Source of the DNA: Nocardia anocheti
GTDB lineage: Bacteria > Actinomycetota > Actinomycetes > Mycobacteriales > Mycobacteriaceae
Length of the DNA stretch: 64,000 nt
Direction: 5' to 3'
Assembly: GCF_029675105.1 (NCBI RefSeq)
Contig: NZ_JAQQFV010000008.1
Span: forward strand, 1-64,000
A program made the position numbers and the translations under genes. The notes under the pieces were generated by a model that ran no database searches, was not told the origin of the DNA, and saw nothing but the letters and a program-made list of their open reading frames with translations. Positions 24,971 through 35,200 of this stretch are shown here, piece after piece; positions within the stretch are counted from its first letter, which is position 1, and the number at the start of each line of letters is the position of its first letter.

Positions 24971-25047
24971 CTGGCATCGTAACTCATGAGGGCAACCTAT
25001 GTTGCTACCCCGATATCGACGCCGTCACACATTCACGAAAAAGGGGA

Positions 25048-25085
25048 ACGGCCGGTAGTCGCGGGATCACCGCGATACCGGCCGT
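25048..25085 (-). terminator. Rho-independent terminator after the MbtF-like NRPS
   Basis: A perfect ten-base stem (ACGGCCGGTA with TACCGGCCGT) contains an inner CGCGG/CCGCG pair, and on the minus strand it is followed by a run of six T. It ends the lipoprotein-C-PCP-NRPS operon. Confidence 0.8.
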
Positions 25086-25094
25086 CCGGCTGGA

Positions 25095-28000
25095 TCAGGC
25101 CGAGTAGGCCACGACCACGTCGTACCAGCGGCGGGTGAGCTCGGTGAGCCGCGCCGGTGGGAGAACCGCTGTGTTGCCGTCGAACTGGGCGACCAGGCAC
25201 GGGCGACCGTCGCGAGCGACCATCGCGGTGGTGATGTCGACGGTGAAGCGCAGGGGCAGCGCGGGGTCGACCGCCACGCCGAACTCGGCGGTGAACTCAG
25301 CCAGCGGGATCGGCGACCAGGGCCCGCTGCCGAATTGCAGCACGTCGAACCGGCCGAGGTGGTTCAGCCGCAACTGCGCGCGCGCCGTGCGGTCGCGCTC
25401 CCCCAGCTCGGGCCTGCCCGAGGCCGGGGTCCAGGTCGCGGCGAGGCGCCCCGGCACGGCCAGGGTCTCCTCGACGGTGAACCAGCCGACCCGACGCGAG
25501 TCGTCCTCGGCCGGGCGGCCGTGGGATTCGCGGGTCAACGCGATGGCGCCGGTCTCGTCGGCGGTGTCGGGGAAGGCGGCCGCGCAGGCCACCAGCATCG
25601 CCTCGTCCAGGCTCACCTCGTGCTCGGCGCAGGCCGCCAGCAGCCGCTCGGTGTGGTCGGGGCCCAGTTCCACCACCTGCTGGACGGCGTGGGTGGCGCG
25701 GTCCAGCGCGGGGTCGGTGTAGCGGTCACCGAGCACGCCGCCGCGGATCACCGGCGCGACCGGAGCCGAATCCACTTCGGCGCCACCACCTTCCGGGGCG
25801 ATCTCGCGACCCTGTGCCAGGTTGCGCAGGTCGTCGGCGAGGATCAGCCAGGAGACCACGTCCACCGCGAGGTGGTGGATCGAGAGCAGCAGCCTGCCGT
25901 CGAGGACGGTGGCCGCGACCATCCGCCCGGCGTCCGGGTCGAGCCGGTGCACGGTCTGCGCCAGGGCGGCCGCCGCGGTGAGCGAGCCGTCGGCCACGAC
26001 GGTGAGCTCGGCCGCGCTGGAGGTCTGCTCGACCACCAGCACCGCCGCGGCCCCGTCGCGCCGCAGCCGCGAACGCAGCGTGGGGTGGGCCACGGCCAGC
26101 GCCTCCAGCCGGGCGACGACCTCGGTGACACCCACGCCCTCGGGCAGCGTGAGCACCTGGCTCTGCGCCAGATACCGGTAGTCGCCGTGGGCGAGGATCT
26201 CGTGGGCCAGCGCGGTCAGCGGCAGTTCGGTGCCCGCCGGGGTGACCTCGGTCGCCGCGAGACCGGTCTCGCCGTTGTCGATCCGCTCGGCCAGCTCTCG
26301 CAGATCCGCCGCCGCGAGCACGTCTTTCGCGGCCACGCTGTACCCGGCGCCGCGCAGCCGCGAGACCAGGTCGATCACGCCGATGCTGTCGATACCCAGG
26401 TCGATGAGGCTGTCCAGGATGCCGATGCGCGCACCCGCGCCGTCGCGCATGGCCGTGATCAGTTCCAGCAGCGCGCGTTCGGTGTCGGTGGCCGGTTCGG
26501 CCTCCGGGCCCCGCGCGACCGGGGCGGTGAGCAGGGCGGTGGCGGCGTGCACGTCGAGTTTGTCGTTGCGGTTCAACGGAATCCGCGCGACGTGCACGAT
26601 CCGGCTCGGCACCAGGAACTGCGGCAGGCGGCGCGCGGCGGCCTGGCGGATCTGCGCGGCGGTGCGGTCGGCGACCACCAGCGCGCCCAGCCGAGTACGG
26701 CCGTTGTCGGTGAAGGCGAGGGCGACAGCGTGGTCGACACCGTCGATCTCACGCAGCACCACGGTGGCCTCGTCGGGCTCGACGCGATAGCCGTTGATCT
26801 TGACCTGGCTGTCGATGCGACCCTCGTAGATCACGGTGCCGTCGGTGGCGCGGCGCACCAGATCGCCGGTGCGGTAGCGGCGTCCGGCCGCACCGGCGAC
26901 GAAGGTCGCCGCCGTGGTGGCCGGACGGCCCAGATAGCCCAGCGCCAGCTGACGACCGGACAGGTACAGCTCACCCTGTCCGCCGGGCGGTACCGGACGC
27001 AGCCGGTGGTCGAGTACCTCGGCGGTCATGCCGTCGAAGGTGCGACCGATGGTCGGCGCGGCGTGCTCGTGCACGTCGGCCATCAGCGCCTCGACCGTGG
27101 TCTCGGTGGGGCCGTAGAAGTTGATCACCCGGGTGTCGGCCAGACCCTGTAGGCGCCGCCAGGTGTCCTGGCTGATCGCCTCGCCGCCGAGGGCGAGCAC
27201 CGACAGGGGGCACTGTTCGCGCCCGTCGACCGTCTCGAACAGCCCGGCCTCGATCAGCCTGCTGAGCATGGACGGCGAGGTGTCGAAGATGTCGATGCCC
27301 TCGGCGCGGATGGCCGCGACGATGCCGTCGGCGTCGGTGCGCACCTTGTCGCCGAGCAGCACCACCGCGTGCCCGCTGAGCAGCGCGACGGTCGGCTGCC
27401 AGGCCGCGTCGAACCCGGTCGACCAGCCGTGCCCGATCCGCAGCTGTCCTCCGGCGCGCTCGGCGGCCGGGGCGAAGATGCGGTGTTCGTGATTGGACCA
27501 GTGGTTGAGCAGGGCGCCGTGCGGGACGACGACACCCTTCGGGCGACCGGTGGTGCCCGAGGTGAAGATGACGTAGAACGGCGTGCGCTCGTCCGGAACC
27601 CGGTGCACCGCACCGCGAGACCCGGCGCCACGCGCTGAGCCGACCCCGACGGCCGACCCATCTCCCAGCCGTCCGGCCGCTCGTCGCGCGGCGGCCCTGG
27701 GCGACAGCGGGTCGACGGTCGACGGCGAGGCGCCGGAGTTGCCAGGCCCGTCGACGACAGGCGCCACGGTGGCAGCGGTTCCCCGACGCAGGACGCCGGA
27801 GTTGTCCGGCACCAGGTGTGCGAATTCCCTTCCCTCGGAACGCACTTCGGCCAGCAGACCGGCCAGTGATTCGTCGGCCAGCACCACGCGCACGTCCGCG
27901 GTCTCGAACATGTACGCGAGCCGGTCGGCCGGAGTCGCCGGGTCGACGTGCACGCACAGACCCCCCGCTTCAGCGATGGCGAAGGGGGCGTGCAGGACTC

Positions 28001-29519
28001 GGCGATCACGCGGGAGCACCACGGCGACCGCCGTACCGTTCCCGACACCGTGCGCGCGCAGTCCACCGGCCAGCACCCGCACCGCGGAACCGAATTCGGT
28101 GAAGGTGTGCTCGCCGATCTCGTCCACCACGGCCACCCGCGACCCGGCGGTGTCGGCGGCGGCCAGCAGCGCCTGCGGCACATTCGCGAACGGCACCGGA
28201 TGCGCGGGGCCCACGGCCAGCGCGGCGGGTTCGTCGGCCAGCAGCACCGGGACGGCGCAGCCGCGCTCGGCGTCGACGAGGGCGCGGACCACCGCGAGCA
28301 GTCGGCGGGCGAGCCGGTCCGGCTCGAAACGCTCGACCAGGTCGGGGCGGATCTCCACGCGGGTGATCAGCTGGTTGTCCTCGACCACCGGCACCACCGC
28401 GATCGGGTAGTGGCTGGGCGAATCGATGCGGCGCGGGGCCAGGGTGGCGCCGTCGGCCAGCGGCATGCGCGCGGTGATCGAGCCCATCGGGGTGTTCTCG
28501 AAGACCAGCAGCGTGTCGAAGAGCTGGCCCACACCGGCGTGCTTGGTGATCTCGGCGATGCCGAGGTACTCGTGGGCGCGCAGGGCGGCGACTTCACGCT
28601 GGAGCTCGGCGCCGAGAGCGGCCGGGGTGCGCTCGTCCATGCGCACCCGCACCGGGATGGTGGTGACCAGCGCGCCGACCAGGCGATCGGCATTGGGCAG
28701 CGAGGCGTCGCGCCCGGAGGTGGTCTGGCCGAACACCACGTCGTCGCGGCCGGTGAGGCTGGACAGCACACGGCCCCAGGCCATTTGCAGCACGGTGTTG
28801 AGGGTCAGGCCGTTGGCCCTGGCCCAGCGGGTGACCGTCTCGGTCTCGGCGCGGTCGAAGCGGGCCTCGCCGAGCACGGGGATGTCGGCGGGGGCGGGCC
28901 CGGCGAGCATCGGCATGGGTGCCAGGCCAGCGAGGGCGGTGGTCCAGGCCGCGATGGAGGCGGCGGTGTCGCGCGAGGCCAGCCAGGCGGCGTGCTCGCG
29001 CAGCGGCGGGGCGGGCGGCAGGGCCGCGCCCTCCCCGCGATGCAGCGCCATCAGGTCCGAGAACAGCAGCGGGATCGACCAGCCGTCGACCACGATGTGG
29101 TGCGCGGTGCAGATCAGCTCGTAGTCCTGCTCGCCCACCCGCGCGGCGGTGACGCGGAACAGCGGACCGTTGTCCAGGTCGATCCGGATGCGACCCTCGT
29201 CCCAGTAGCGCTGCCGGGCAGCGGCTTCCGGATCGGCGGTGTCACGCAGGTCGAGTTCGGTCCAGCCGATGTGCCCGGCGGTGGTGGTGAGCAGCACCGG
29301 GTGCGGCAGGCCGTCGGTGACGACCGAGCCGCCCAGGTGCGGATACCGTTGCAGCACTTGGTCGAACGCCTTGCGCAGCGTCGACAGGTCGGCCAGGCCC
29401 TCCACCCGCACGGCGAAGGTCACCAGGTACGGGTCCACCGCGCCGGAGGTGGTGCTCACCGAGTAGAGCCCGCGCTGCAACGGCGACAGCGCGACGACGT
29501 CGAGGATCTGCGTGCTCAC
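25095..29519 (-). CDS. NRPS, C-A-PCP plus C-terminal E-like domain (MbtF-like)
   Basis: This 1474-aa protein matches the size and N-terminus of MbtF (VVALSPLQRGLYS). It has C (HHIVVDGWS), A ([13 protein letters not shown] near residue 651, FYGPTETTV), PCP (LGIDSIGVI near 1041) and an E-like end domain (HHLAVDVVSW near 1213, SHGR, VGWFT). In that end domain the glycine of the HHxxxDG core is replaced, so epimerase activity is uncertain. The specificity residues read DAQDAGFVEK. In mycobactin this protein adds the last lysine, which leaves as a cyclic hydroxylysine. A disordered insert of about 60 residues precedes the ATP-binding loop (27595-27830). Its ATG overlaps the C-PCP stop by four bases. 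Confidence 0.93.
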   Translation of the reverse strand: MSTQILDVVALSPLQRGLYSVSTTSGAVDPYLVTFAVRVEGLADLSTLRKAFDQVLQRYPHLGGSVVTDGLPHPVLLTTTAGHIGWTELDLRDTADPEAAARQRYWDEGRIRIDLDNGPLFRVTAARVGEQDYELICTAHHIVVDGWSIPLLFSDLMALHRGEGAALPPAPPLREHAAWLASRDTAASIAAWTTALAGLAPMPMLAGPAPADIPVLGEARFDRAETETVTRWARANGLTLNTVLQMAWGRVLSSLTGRDDVVFGQTTSGRDASLPNADRLVGALVTTIPVRVRMDERTPAALGAELQREVAALRAHEYLGIAEITKHAGVGQLFDTLLVFENTPMGSITARMPLADGATLAPRRIDSPSHYPIAVVPVVEDNQLITRVEIRPDLVERFEPDRLARRLLAVVRALVDAERGCAVPVLLADEPAALAVGPAHPVPFANVPQALLAAADTAGSRVAVVDEIGEHTFTEFGSAVRVLAGGLRAHGVGNGTAVAVVLPRDRRVLHAPFAIAEAGGLCVHVDPATPADRLAYMFETADVRVVLADESLAGLLAEVRSEGREFAHLVPDNSGVLRRGTAATVAPVVDGPGNSGASPSTVDPLSPRAAARRAAGRLGDGSAVGVGSARGAGSRGAVHRVPDERTPFYVIFTSGTTGRPKGVVVPHGALLNHWSNHEHRIFAPAAERAGGQLRIGHGWSTGFDAAWQPTVALLSGHAVVLLGDKVRTDADGIVAAIRAEGIDIFDTSPSMLSRLIEAGLFETVDGREQCPLSVLALGGEAISQDTWRRLQGLADTRVINFYGPTETTVEALMADVHEHAAPTIGRTFDGMTAEVLDHRLRPVPPGGQGELYLSGRQLALGYLGRPATTAATFVAGAAGRRYRTGDLVRRATDGTVIYEGRIDSQVKINGYRVEPDEATVVLREIDGVDHAVALAFTDNGRTRLGALVVADRTAAQIRQAAARRLPQFLVPSRIVHVARIPLNRNDKLDVHAATALLTAPVARGPEAEPATDTERALLELITAMRDGAGARIGILDSLIDLGIDSIGVIDLVSRLRGAGYSVAAKDVLAAADLRELAERIDNGETGLAATEVTPAGTELPLTALAHEILAHGDYRYLAQSQVLTLPEGVGVTEVVARLEALAVAHPTLRSRLRRDGAAAVLVVEQTSSAAELTVVADGSLTAAAALAQTVHRLDPDAGRMVAATVLDGRLLLSIHHLAVDVVSWLILADDLRNLAQGREIAPEGGGAEVDSAPVAPVIRGGVLGDRYTDPALDRATHAVQQVVELGPDHTERLLAACAEHEVSLDEAMLVACAAAFPDTADETGAIALTRESHGRPAEDDSRRVGWFTVEETLAVPGRLAATWTPASGRPELGERDRTARAQLRLNHLGRFDVLQFGSGPWSPIPLAEFTAEFGVAVDPALPLRFTVDITTAMVARDGRPCLVAQFDGNTAVLPPARLTELTRRWYDVVVAYSA

Positions 29520-31150
29520 TGCCCGAGCTTCTTCCCCAGCGCCGCCAGCATGGCCGGATCGAGTCCCGAGGCGCTCAGCGGGGCCACTTCGGCCGGGGCC
29601 GGGGCGGGTTCGGGCGCGGGCTGGTCGGCGGTCTCATCGATCAGCGCGGCCAGTTCATGGATGGCGGGCGAGCCGAAGACCTGCTGCACATCGAAGGTGT
29701 AGCCGTTCTCGGCCAGGTCGGTGACCAGGCGCAATGCCGCGATGGAGTCGCCGCCGAGGGAGAAGAAGGTGTCCTCGCGGCCGATCTCGTCGTCGTCGTC
29801 GAATTCGAGCACCCGCCGGATGGCCTCGATGACCGCGCGCTCGGTGTCGGTCTGGGCGGGTCCGCCCTGGCCGGGCAGGCCGAACAGATCGAATTGCGTT
29901 GCGGGCGCGGCGAACAGGCCCAGCGTGCACGTCTCGTCGGTGCCCGTGGCCCAGGCTCGGCAGCGCCGTTCCAGGTGGGCGGCGAAGGCGTCGAGGTCGG
30001 GCAGGGCCGGGCCCTGGAGGGTCACCACGACACCATCGGCGTCCCCGGCGATGTCGACGACCAGGTCCACACCGTGCGGCTGGACCAGCCGACGATCCAG
30101 TTCACGCACCTCGCAGCCACGCAGCCGCGCGGTCCGCGCCGCGGCGCGCACGCCGACCAGCACCTGGAACAGGCCACCGGTGGCGACCGCACCGGCGCCT
30201 TTGAGCTGATGGGTGAGCCGCTCGACGCGGGTGCTCGCGTTGGCACGCGCGGTCGCGACGAGTTCGGCGGCCGCGGCGACCTGATCGCGCGGCGTGCCGG
30301 TGGTGCTCGTGTCGAACCGCAGCATCAGGTGATTGGCGAAGTGACCGATGGTCTCCTCGGCGCCTTCGGCGTCGCGGCCCTGGTCCAGGAGGCCGACGGC
30401 GAGATCGGTGCCGAGGCCCGCCTCGCTCAGCGAGCGGGCGACCAGGCTGGCGAAGGCCGCCGCGCGGTCGTGTCCACCGGCGAAGTCGGCCAGGATCTCC
30501 GGGTCCACGCGGAAGCGGCGGACCGGGTCGGCGGACGCGGCGCCCACGACGAGTTCGGCACGCTCGGGCAGTCCGGCCAGGCGCTCGAGCCAGTAGCTCA
30601 GCGACGGGTCGTCGGTCGGGGTGGTGGTCAGGCTCTTGAGCTGACGCGGCACGAACTCCGCGAACTGCGCGACCGCCGGGGCGACGGTGCCGGTGTTGTA
30701 GGCCGTGCACAGGGCCTCGACCAGCAGGTCGAGGGCGAGGTCGTCGGCGGCGACCGGATGCACGGTCAGCGTCAGGATCGAACGCTCCCCCACCACGAAT
30801 CGGCGGAGCCGCACCGGGACGCGCTCGACCAGGTCGAAGCGGTGCGCGGCCTCGGCGCGCAGGGCCTCGGCGAGCTGGTTCTGTTCGACCGCGACGGTCT
30901 CCACCACCGTGTCCGGCACCGCGACGACCCGCTGATACGGCACGCGCCGATCCGCGGGGAACACGGTGCGCAGCGCGGTGTGCGCCTCGAACACACCGGC
31001 GGCCGCGAGCTCGAGTGCCTCGGCGTCGATCTCACCCACGAGTTCCAGGGCGAGGAAGACATTGGCCGCCGGGGTGTCGCGCAGACGCTCGGGCAGCAGG
31101 GCGGCCTGCTGCGCGGGCGCCAACGGAACAGGGCGCGCGGGCGAGCTCAT
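29516..31150 (-). CDS. NRPS fragment C-PCP without adenylation domain
   Basis: This 544-aa protein has a condensation-type domain (about 5-430) and a carrier domain (LGGDSIAALRL near residue 468), but no A domain. The C-domain core reads HPVAADD instead of HHxxxDG, so the catalytic second His is Pro. The carrier serine is intact. Four-base overlaps join it to the lipoprotein gene upstream and the MbtF-like NRPS downstream, so it is made with both. It could be a carrier platform loaded in trans, for example for hydroxylation or formylation, or a relic of a split megasynthase. I know of no mycobactin counterpart. Confidence 0.88.
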   Translation of the reverse strand: MSSPARPVPLAPAQQAALLPERLRDTPAANVFLALELVGEIDAEALELAAAGVFEAHTALRTVFPADRRVPYQRVVAVPDTVVETVAVEQNQLAEALRAEAAHRFDLVERVPVRLRRFVVGERSILTLTVHPVAADDLALDLLVEALCTAYNTGTVAPAVAQFAEFVPRQLKSLTTTPTDDPSLSYWLERLAGLPERAELVVGAASADPVRRFRVDPEILADFAGGHDRAAAFASLVARSLSEAGLGTDLAVGLLDQGRDAEGAEETIGHFANHLMLRFDTSTTGTPRDQVAAAAELVATARANASTRVERLTHQLKGAGAVATGGLFQVLVGVRAAARTARLRGCEVRELDRRLVQPHGVDLVVDIAGDADGVVVTLQGPALPDLDAFAAHLERRCRAWATGTDETCTLGLFAAPATQFDLFGLPGQGGPAQTDTERAVIEAIRRVLEFDDDDEIGREDTFFSLGGDSIAALRLVTDLAENGYTFDVQQVFGSPAIHELAALIDETADQPAPEPAPAPAEVAPLSASGLDPAMLAALGKKLGQ

Positions 31151-32139
31151 CGGCCGACCGCCGCGAAGGTCGGATCGAGGGTCTCGAGCAGGTACGGGAT
31201 CGACAGCGGGGTGGGGGTGTTCACCGCGCTGATCGTCTTGGTGTCGACGAAGGCGATGCCGCCGGAACGCACCGCGGGCAGGTCGTTGTAGCCGGGCAGT
31301 TCCTTGAACTTGGCCTCGAACTGCGGCATCGCGCCGCAGATGAGCGCGTCGGAGGTCAGCTCGTTGAGCCGCTCCGGCGACAGCGCCAGGCGGCCACCGG
31401 CGGGGGCCTGGGCGGTGATGTTGGCGGGGATGCTCATGCCGAGGCGGGTGAACAGCTCCGAGGAACCGTCGTTCTGGTCGGCCAGCACCATCAGCTGGGC
31501 CGGGCCGGTCAGCATGCAGGTGAGGAAGGTCTTGCCCTTCAGGTTCGGGTACTTCTGCGAGACCGCGTCGATCTTGCCGTTGACACCGGCGATCACCTCG
31601 GTGGCCTTGCCCTCCTCGTGCAGCACCTTGCCGAGCACGGTGAGCTGGTCGGACCACTTGTCGACCTGGGCGTTCGGGGTCACCGCGCCGATGGTGGGGG
31701 CGATCTGCGAGAGCTTCTCGTACATCGGCTGGTCGACCAGGAAGCTGGGCACCAGGATCAGGTCGGGCTCGACCCCGGCGATCTGCTCGGCCATGTCGCC
31801 GCCCATCTTCAGGACGGTCGCCTTCTCCAGCTCCGGCGGGGTCCAGGGCAGCTGTGACTTGCCGCCCATGGCGACGCTGTCGGCGTAGGCCACCGGGGTG
31901 ATCCCCATGGCCTGGGTGGCGTCGAGCCACTGGCTGCCCAGAGTGACCACGCGTTCGGGCGTCCCGGACACGGTGGTCTCCCCGAAGTTGTGCGTGATGG
32001 TCACGCCGGTGCCCGCCTCGGTGTCGTCACCGGAACCACAGGCGACCAGGCCGGAGACCAGCCCGAGCACCAGCAGCACCAGTCCGGCCCGAGAGGCCGC
32101 GCGCCTGCGCGGTGCCTTGTTGTCTCGCCGCATAGTCAT
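31147..32139 (-). CDS. ferric-siderophore substrate-binding lipoprotein (FecB-like), copy 2
   Basis: This 330-aa lipoprotein has a basic N-terminus, a hydrophobic stretch and lipobox LVAC, then a class III binding fold (LGSQWLDATQAMG, VEPDLILVPS, GRLALSPERLNEL). The ATG at 32139 is eight bases after AAGGAG. It parallels copy 1 at 3862 almost from end to end. It is the first gene of an operon that continues into two NRPS genes through four-base overlaps, and an iron box sits about 56 bases upstream. Coupling of an uptake receptor to synthetase genes in one transcript is unusual. Confidence 0.9.
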   Translation of the reverse strand: MTMRRDNKAPRRRAASRAGLVLLVLGLVSGLVACGSGDDTEAGTGVTITHNFGETTVSGTPERVVTLGSQWLDATQAMGITPVAYADSVAMGGKSQLPWTPPELEKATVLKMGGDMAEQIAGVEPDLILVPSFLVDQPMYEKLSQIAPTIGAVTPNAQVDKWSDQLTVLGKVLHEEGKATEVIAGVNGKIDAVSQKYPNLKGKTFLTCMLTGPAQLMVLADQNDGSSELFTRLGMSIPANITAQAPAGGRLALSPERLNELTSDALICGAMPQFEAKFKELPGYNDLPAVRSGGIAFVDTKTISAVNTPTPLSIPYLLETLDPTFAAVGR

Positions 32140-32194
32140 GGACAGAGCTCCTTGTGTACGCGCCCGCGGATCGTTCAGCAGGTCTTTGTCGATA

Positions 32195-32213
32195 GTAGGT
32201 TAGGCTAAGCGAA
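32195..32213 (-). promoter_or_regulatory. iron box upstream of lipoprotein copy 2
   Basis: This site matches the consensus at 16 of 19 positions (TAGGTTAGGCTAA intact). The stop codon of the preceding NRPS (32205-32207) lies inside it. Confidence 0.8.
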
Positions 32214-35200
32214 TTTCAGCCAGCCATCAGTGGTCCAGTGCGCACGATCACCGGTCGGCAGGAGTTCGCCGCCGTCCGGGCCCGCCTGCGCCACGCCACC
32301 GATCCACACCTGTCCGGTCACTCCGGGCGGCACCGGGGCACCCGATTCGTCGAGCACCACGACGCGCGCGCCCGGCACCGGACGCACCCGGCCGGACCCG
32401 TCGAGCGGCCCCCTGGCCACCGTCCCCGCGTAGCCGGACACCGCGTACCCGACCATGCCGAGCATGCCCTGCGGCGCGGCGACCCGTAGTCCCTTGTCGC
32501 CCAGCACATCCCAGCGCCTGGTCCCGGCCTCGGTCGCATCGGCGGGCAGCGCGGTCGCCGTGGCGACGACATGGGTCGCGCGCTCCGACACCACCGCGGC
32601 CACGCCCTCGGGCGCGAGTTCCACCAGCGCGCCGTCGGCCAGTCCGGCCAGCGCCTCCACCAGCAGACCGACCGGCCCCGCCTCGACACCGATCACCCGG
32701 CACTGCGCCGTGGAGCGCGCGGGATCGGGGCGCGCGGTGTCGCGGCTCGCGGCCACGCCGCGCCGGTCGGCCACCGCGGCGGCCAGAGCGGCGGGGCGGA
32801 AGGACGGCGTGCCGGGGAATTCCAGCAGCGTGCCGGTGGTGTCGGCCGCGACCAGTCGTTCGAGGGTGGTGAGCAGCGTGTCGAGCGGGCCGCCTCGCTG
32901 TGCCGTGGCGGGGATCGTGTCGTCCGTGGAGTCCTGTCGGTCCCGGGCCGCCAGCGGACCGTCGATCGTGGTGTGTTGGACGCGGGCGGCGGCGAGGCGC
33001 GCACAGACCGTACCGAAGTCGAGCGTCTCGGTGCCGCAGCGCAGCGCCGGGCGCACCGACGGGTAGGTCAGCGCGCGGTCGAGCAGGTCGGCGAGATCGG
33101 GGATCTCGGAAACCTCGACGCCACAGGACCATTCACCGAGCACCCGCCTGCGTTCCTCGGCGGGCATCACATCCAGATCGGCCAGCGCCAGATCGGGAGT
33201 GTCGGCGAACGCGCCGAGGACGCGCAGCATGCGCCGGGCGAACAGGTGCGCGGTGTCACGGTGGTAGCGCTCGGCATTGAGGGTGACCGTGGCGGCGAAC
33301 CCGCCCTCGTGGTCGGCGGTGAAGCCGAAACCGATATCGCGCAGGGCACCGTCGAATTCAGGGGGCAGCACGGTGGCGGTGAGACCGGCGCCGAAGTGCG
33401 GTGCCACCAGCCGGTCCTGGTCGCTGAAGTGCAGGATCGTCGCGTAGCTCTCGGAACCGTCGACCGCGTCGCGTGCCACGTCCTGGTGGCCGTAACCCGC
33501 CAGCGCCGTGGCGCGGGCCCGGTCCAGCACGGTGCGCAGCGACGGGTTGCCGCGCAGATCGGTGCGCAGCGCGACCACGCCCGTCAGCGGGCCGACCACG
33601 CCCGCGGCCATCGCCTCACCGCGTCCACCCACGGCGGCGCCGAGCACGAGATCCGTTCCGGCACCGAGCTTGTGTAGGAGAGTGAGGACGGCGGCCTGGT
33701 AGAGCATGAATTCCGAGGCACCGGCCGATTCGGCCAGCGCCCGCAACCGTTGGCGCAGCTGCGCCGGAACCGGGAATCGGGCCGAATGCCCGCTGACCCC
33801 GGCGCGCCGCGCCGCCGACGGCGCGGCGATCGGCAGGTCGGGCGCCGGACCGAACGCCACCGGCGCACCGGCCAGGGCAGCTCGCCAGTAGTCGCGCTGG
33901 GCGGCGAGCGCGTCAGCCGCCTCGTCTTCCCAGCGCGCCACATCGGCGAAGTCGAATTCGACCGCAGGCCAGTGCGGTTCGGCGTCGGCCACGCGGGCGC
34001 GGTAGGCGATCGCGGTCTCGGCGAGCAGGATGCGCAGTGAGCGGTGGTCGGCGATCAGCTCGTGAGCGGTGAGGACTACGACGTGGGACTTCTTGTCCGC
34101 CACCAGGATCCGGATGTCCAGCGGAGGCGCCACGCAGGGGTCGAAGGACTGTCGTACCGCGGCGGTCCGTGCCGTTGCCAGCGCGGGCGCCCCGGAGGTC
34201 GGCAGAACGGTGATCGCGATCGGCTCGGCGGACCGTGAGGCGACGGGCACGCCGTCGACCTCGGTGAACACCGTGCGCAGGATGTCGTGTCGGCCGACGG
34301 CCTCGACCAGCGCGTGACGCAGCGCGTCGACGTCGAGGCGACCGTCCAGCCGCACCGCCAACGAAACATTGCCCGCGCCCTGCGCATCCGTCGTGCTGTC
34401 AGCAGCGACCGGATCGGCTGTGGTGGTCCCGGCGAGTTTCCGCGAACGGTATCGATCCCAGCTCGCCCGTTGCGCCCGTGTGAGCGGTGCCGGGCCCGCG
34501 TCGGCCTGTCTGCGCAAGGGCGGCAGGGGAATACGGGCCGGGGGGCGGGATTCGATGAGGGCCGCCAGTCCGGCGACGGTGGGAGTGTCGAAGGGGACGC
34601 GCACGTCGATGTCGACGCCGAACTCGGCCCGGATGCGGGCGACCAGGCCAGCGGCCAGCAGCGAGTGGCCACCGAGTTCGAAGAAGGAGTCCTGGGCGCC
34701 GATCTCGGTGCGGCCGAAGAGTTGGGCGAACAGGGCGGCCAGGCGGATCTCGGTCTCGGTGGCCGGGGCCCGGTGCGCACCCGACCCGGCGCGCAGGGCC
34801 GCGGGGAGGGCGCGGCGGTCGAGTTTGCCGTGTTCGGTGAGCGGCAGCGCGTCGAGCAGCACGAACTCCGCGGGCACCATGTAGTCGGGCAGGGTGGCGG
34901 CGACGTGCGCGCGCAGGGCGGTGAGATCGGGTGAGGTCCCGGCGGCGGGCACCACGTAGGCGGCCAGCACCGTGCCGAGCGCCGGGTCGGCCGAGGCCAC
35001 CACGGCGCACTGACCGACCTCGGGATGACCGGCCAGCGCGGCCCGCACCTCGGCCGGTTCGATCCGGAAACCGCGCACCTTCACCTGCTCATCGGCCCGG
35101 CCGACGAATTCCAGTGCGCCGGAATCGTTGCGGCGCGCCAGGTCACCGGTGCGGTAGAGGCGCGAGCCCGGCAGGAAGGGATCGGCCACGAAGCGCTGCG

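Noticed and set aside
24982-25005. A second iron-box-like sequence (TAGGTT on the minus strand) near the MbtB-like promoter
   Set aside because: Only about half of the 19 consensus positions match, and there is no good second half-site.
32140-32204. Search for a frameshift that would continue the truncated A domain of the 1858-aa NRPS
   Set aside because: Only about 65 bases separate the stop from the lipoprotein gene. They hold the iron box and ribosome site, with no A8 motif in any frame.
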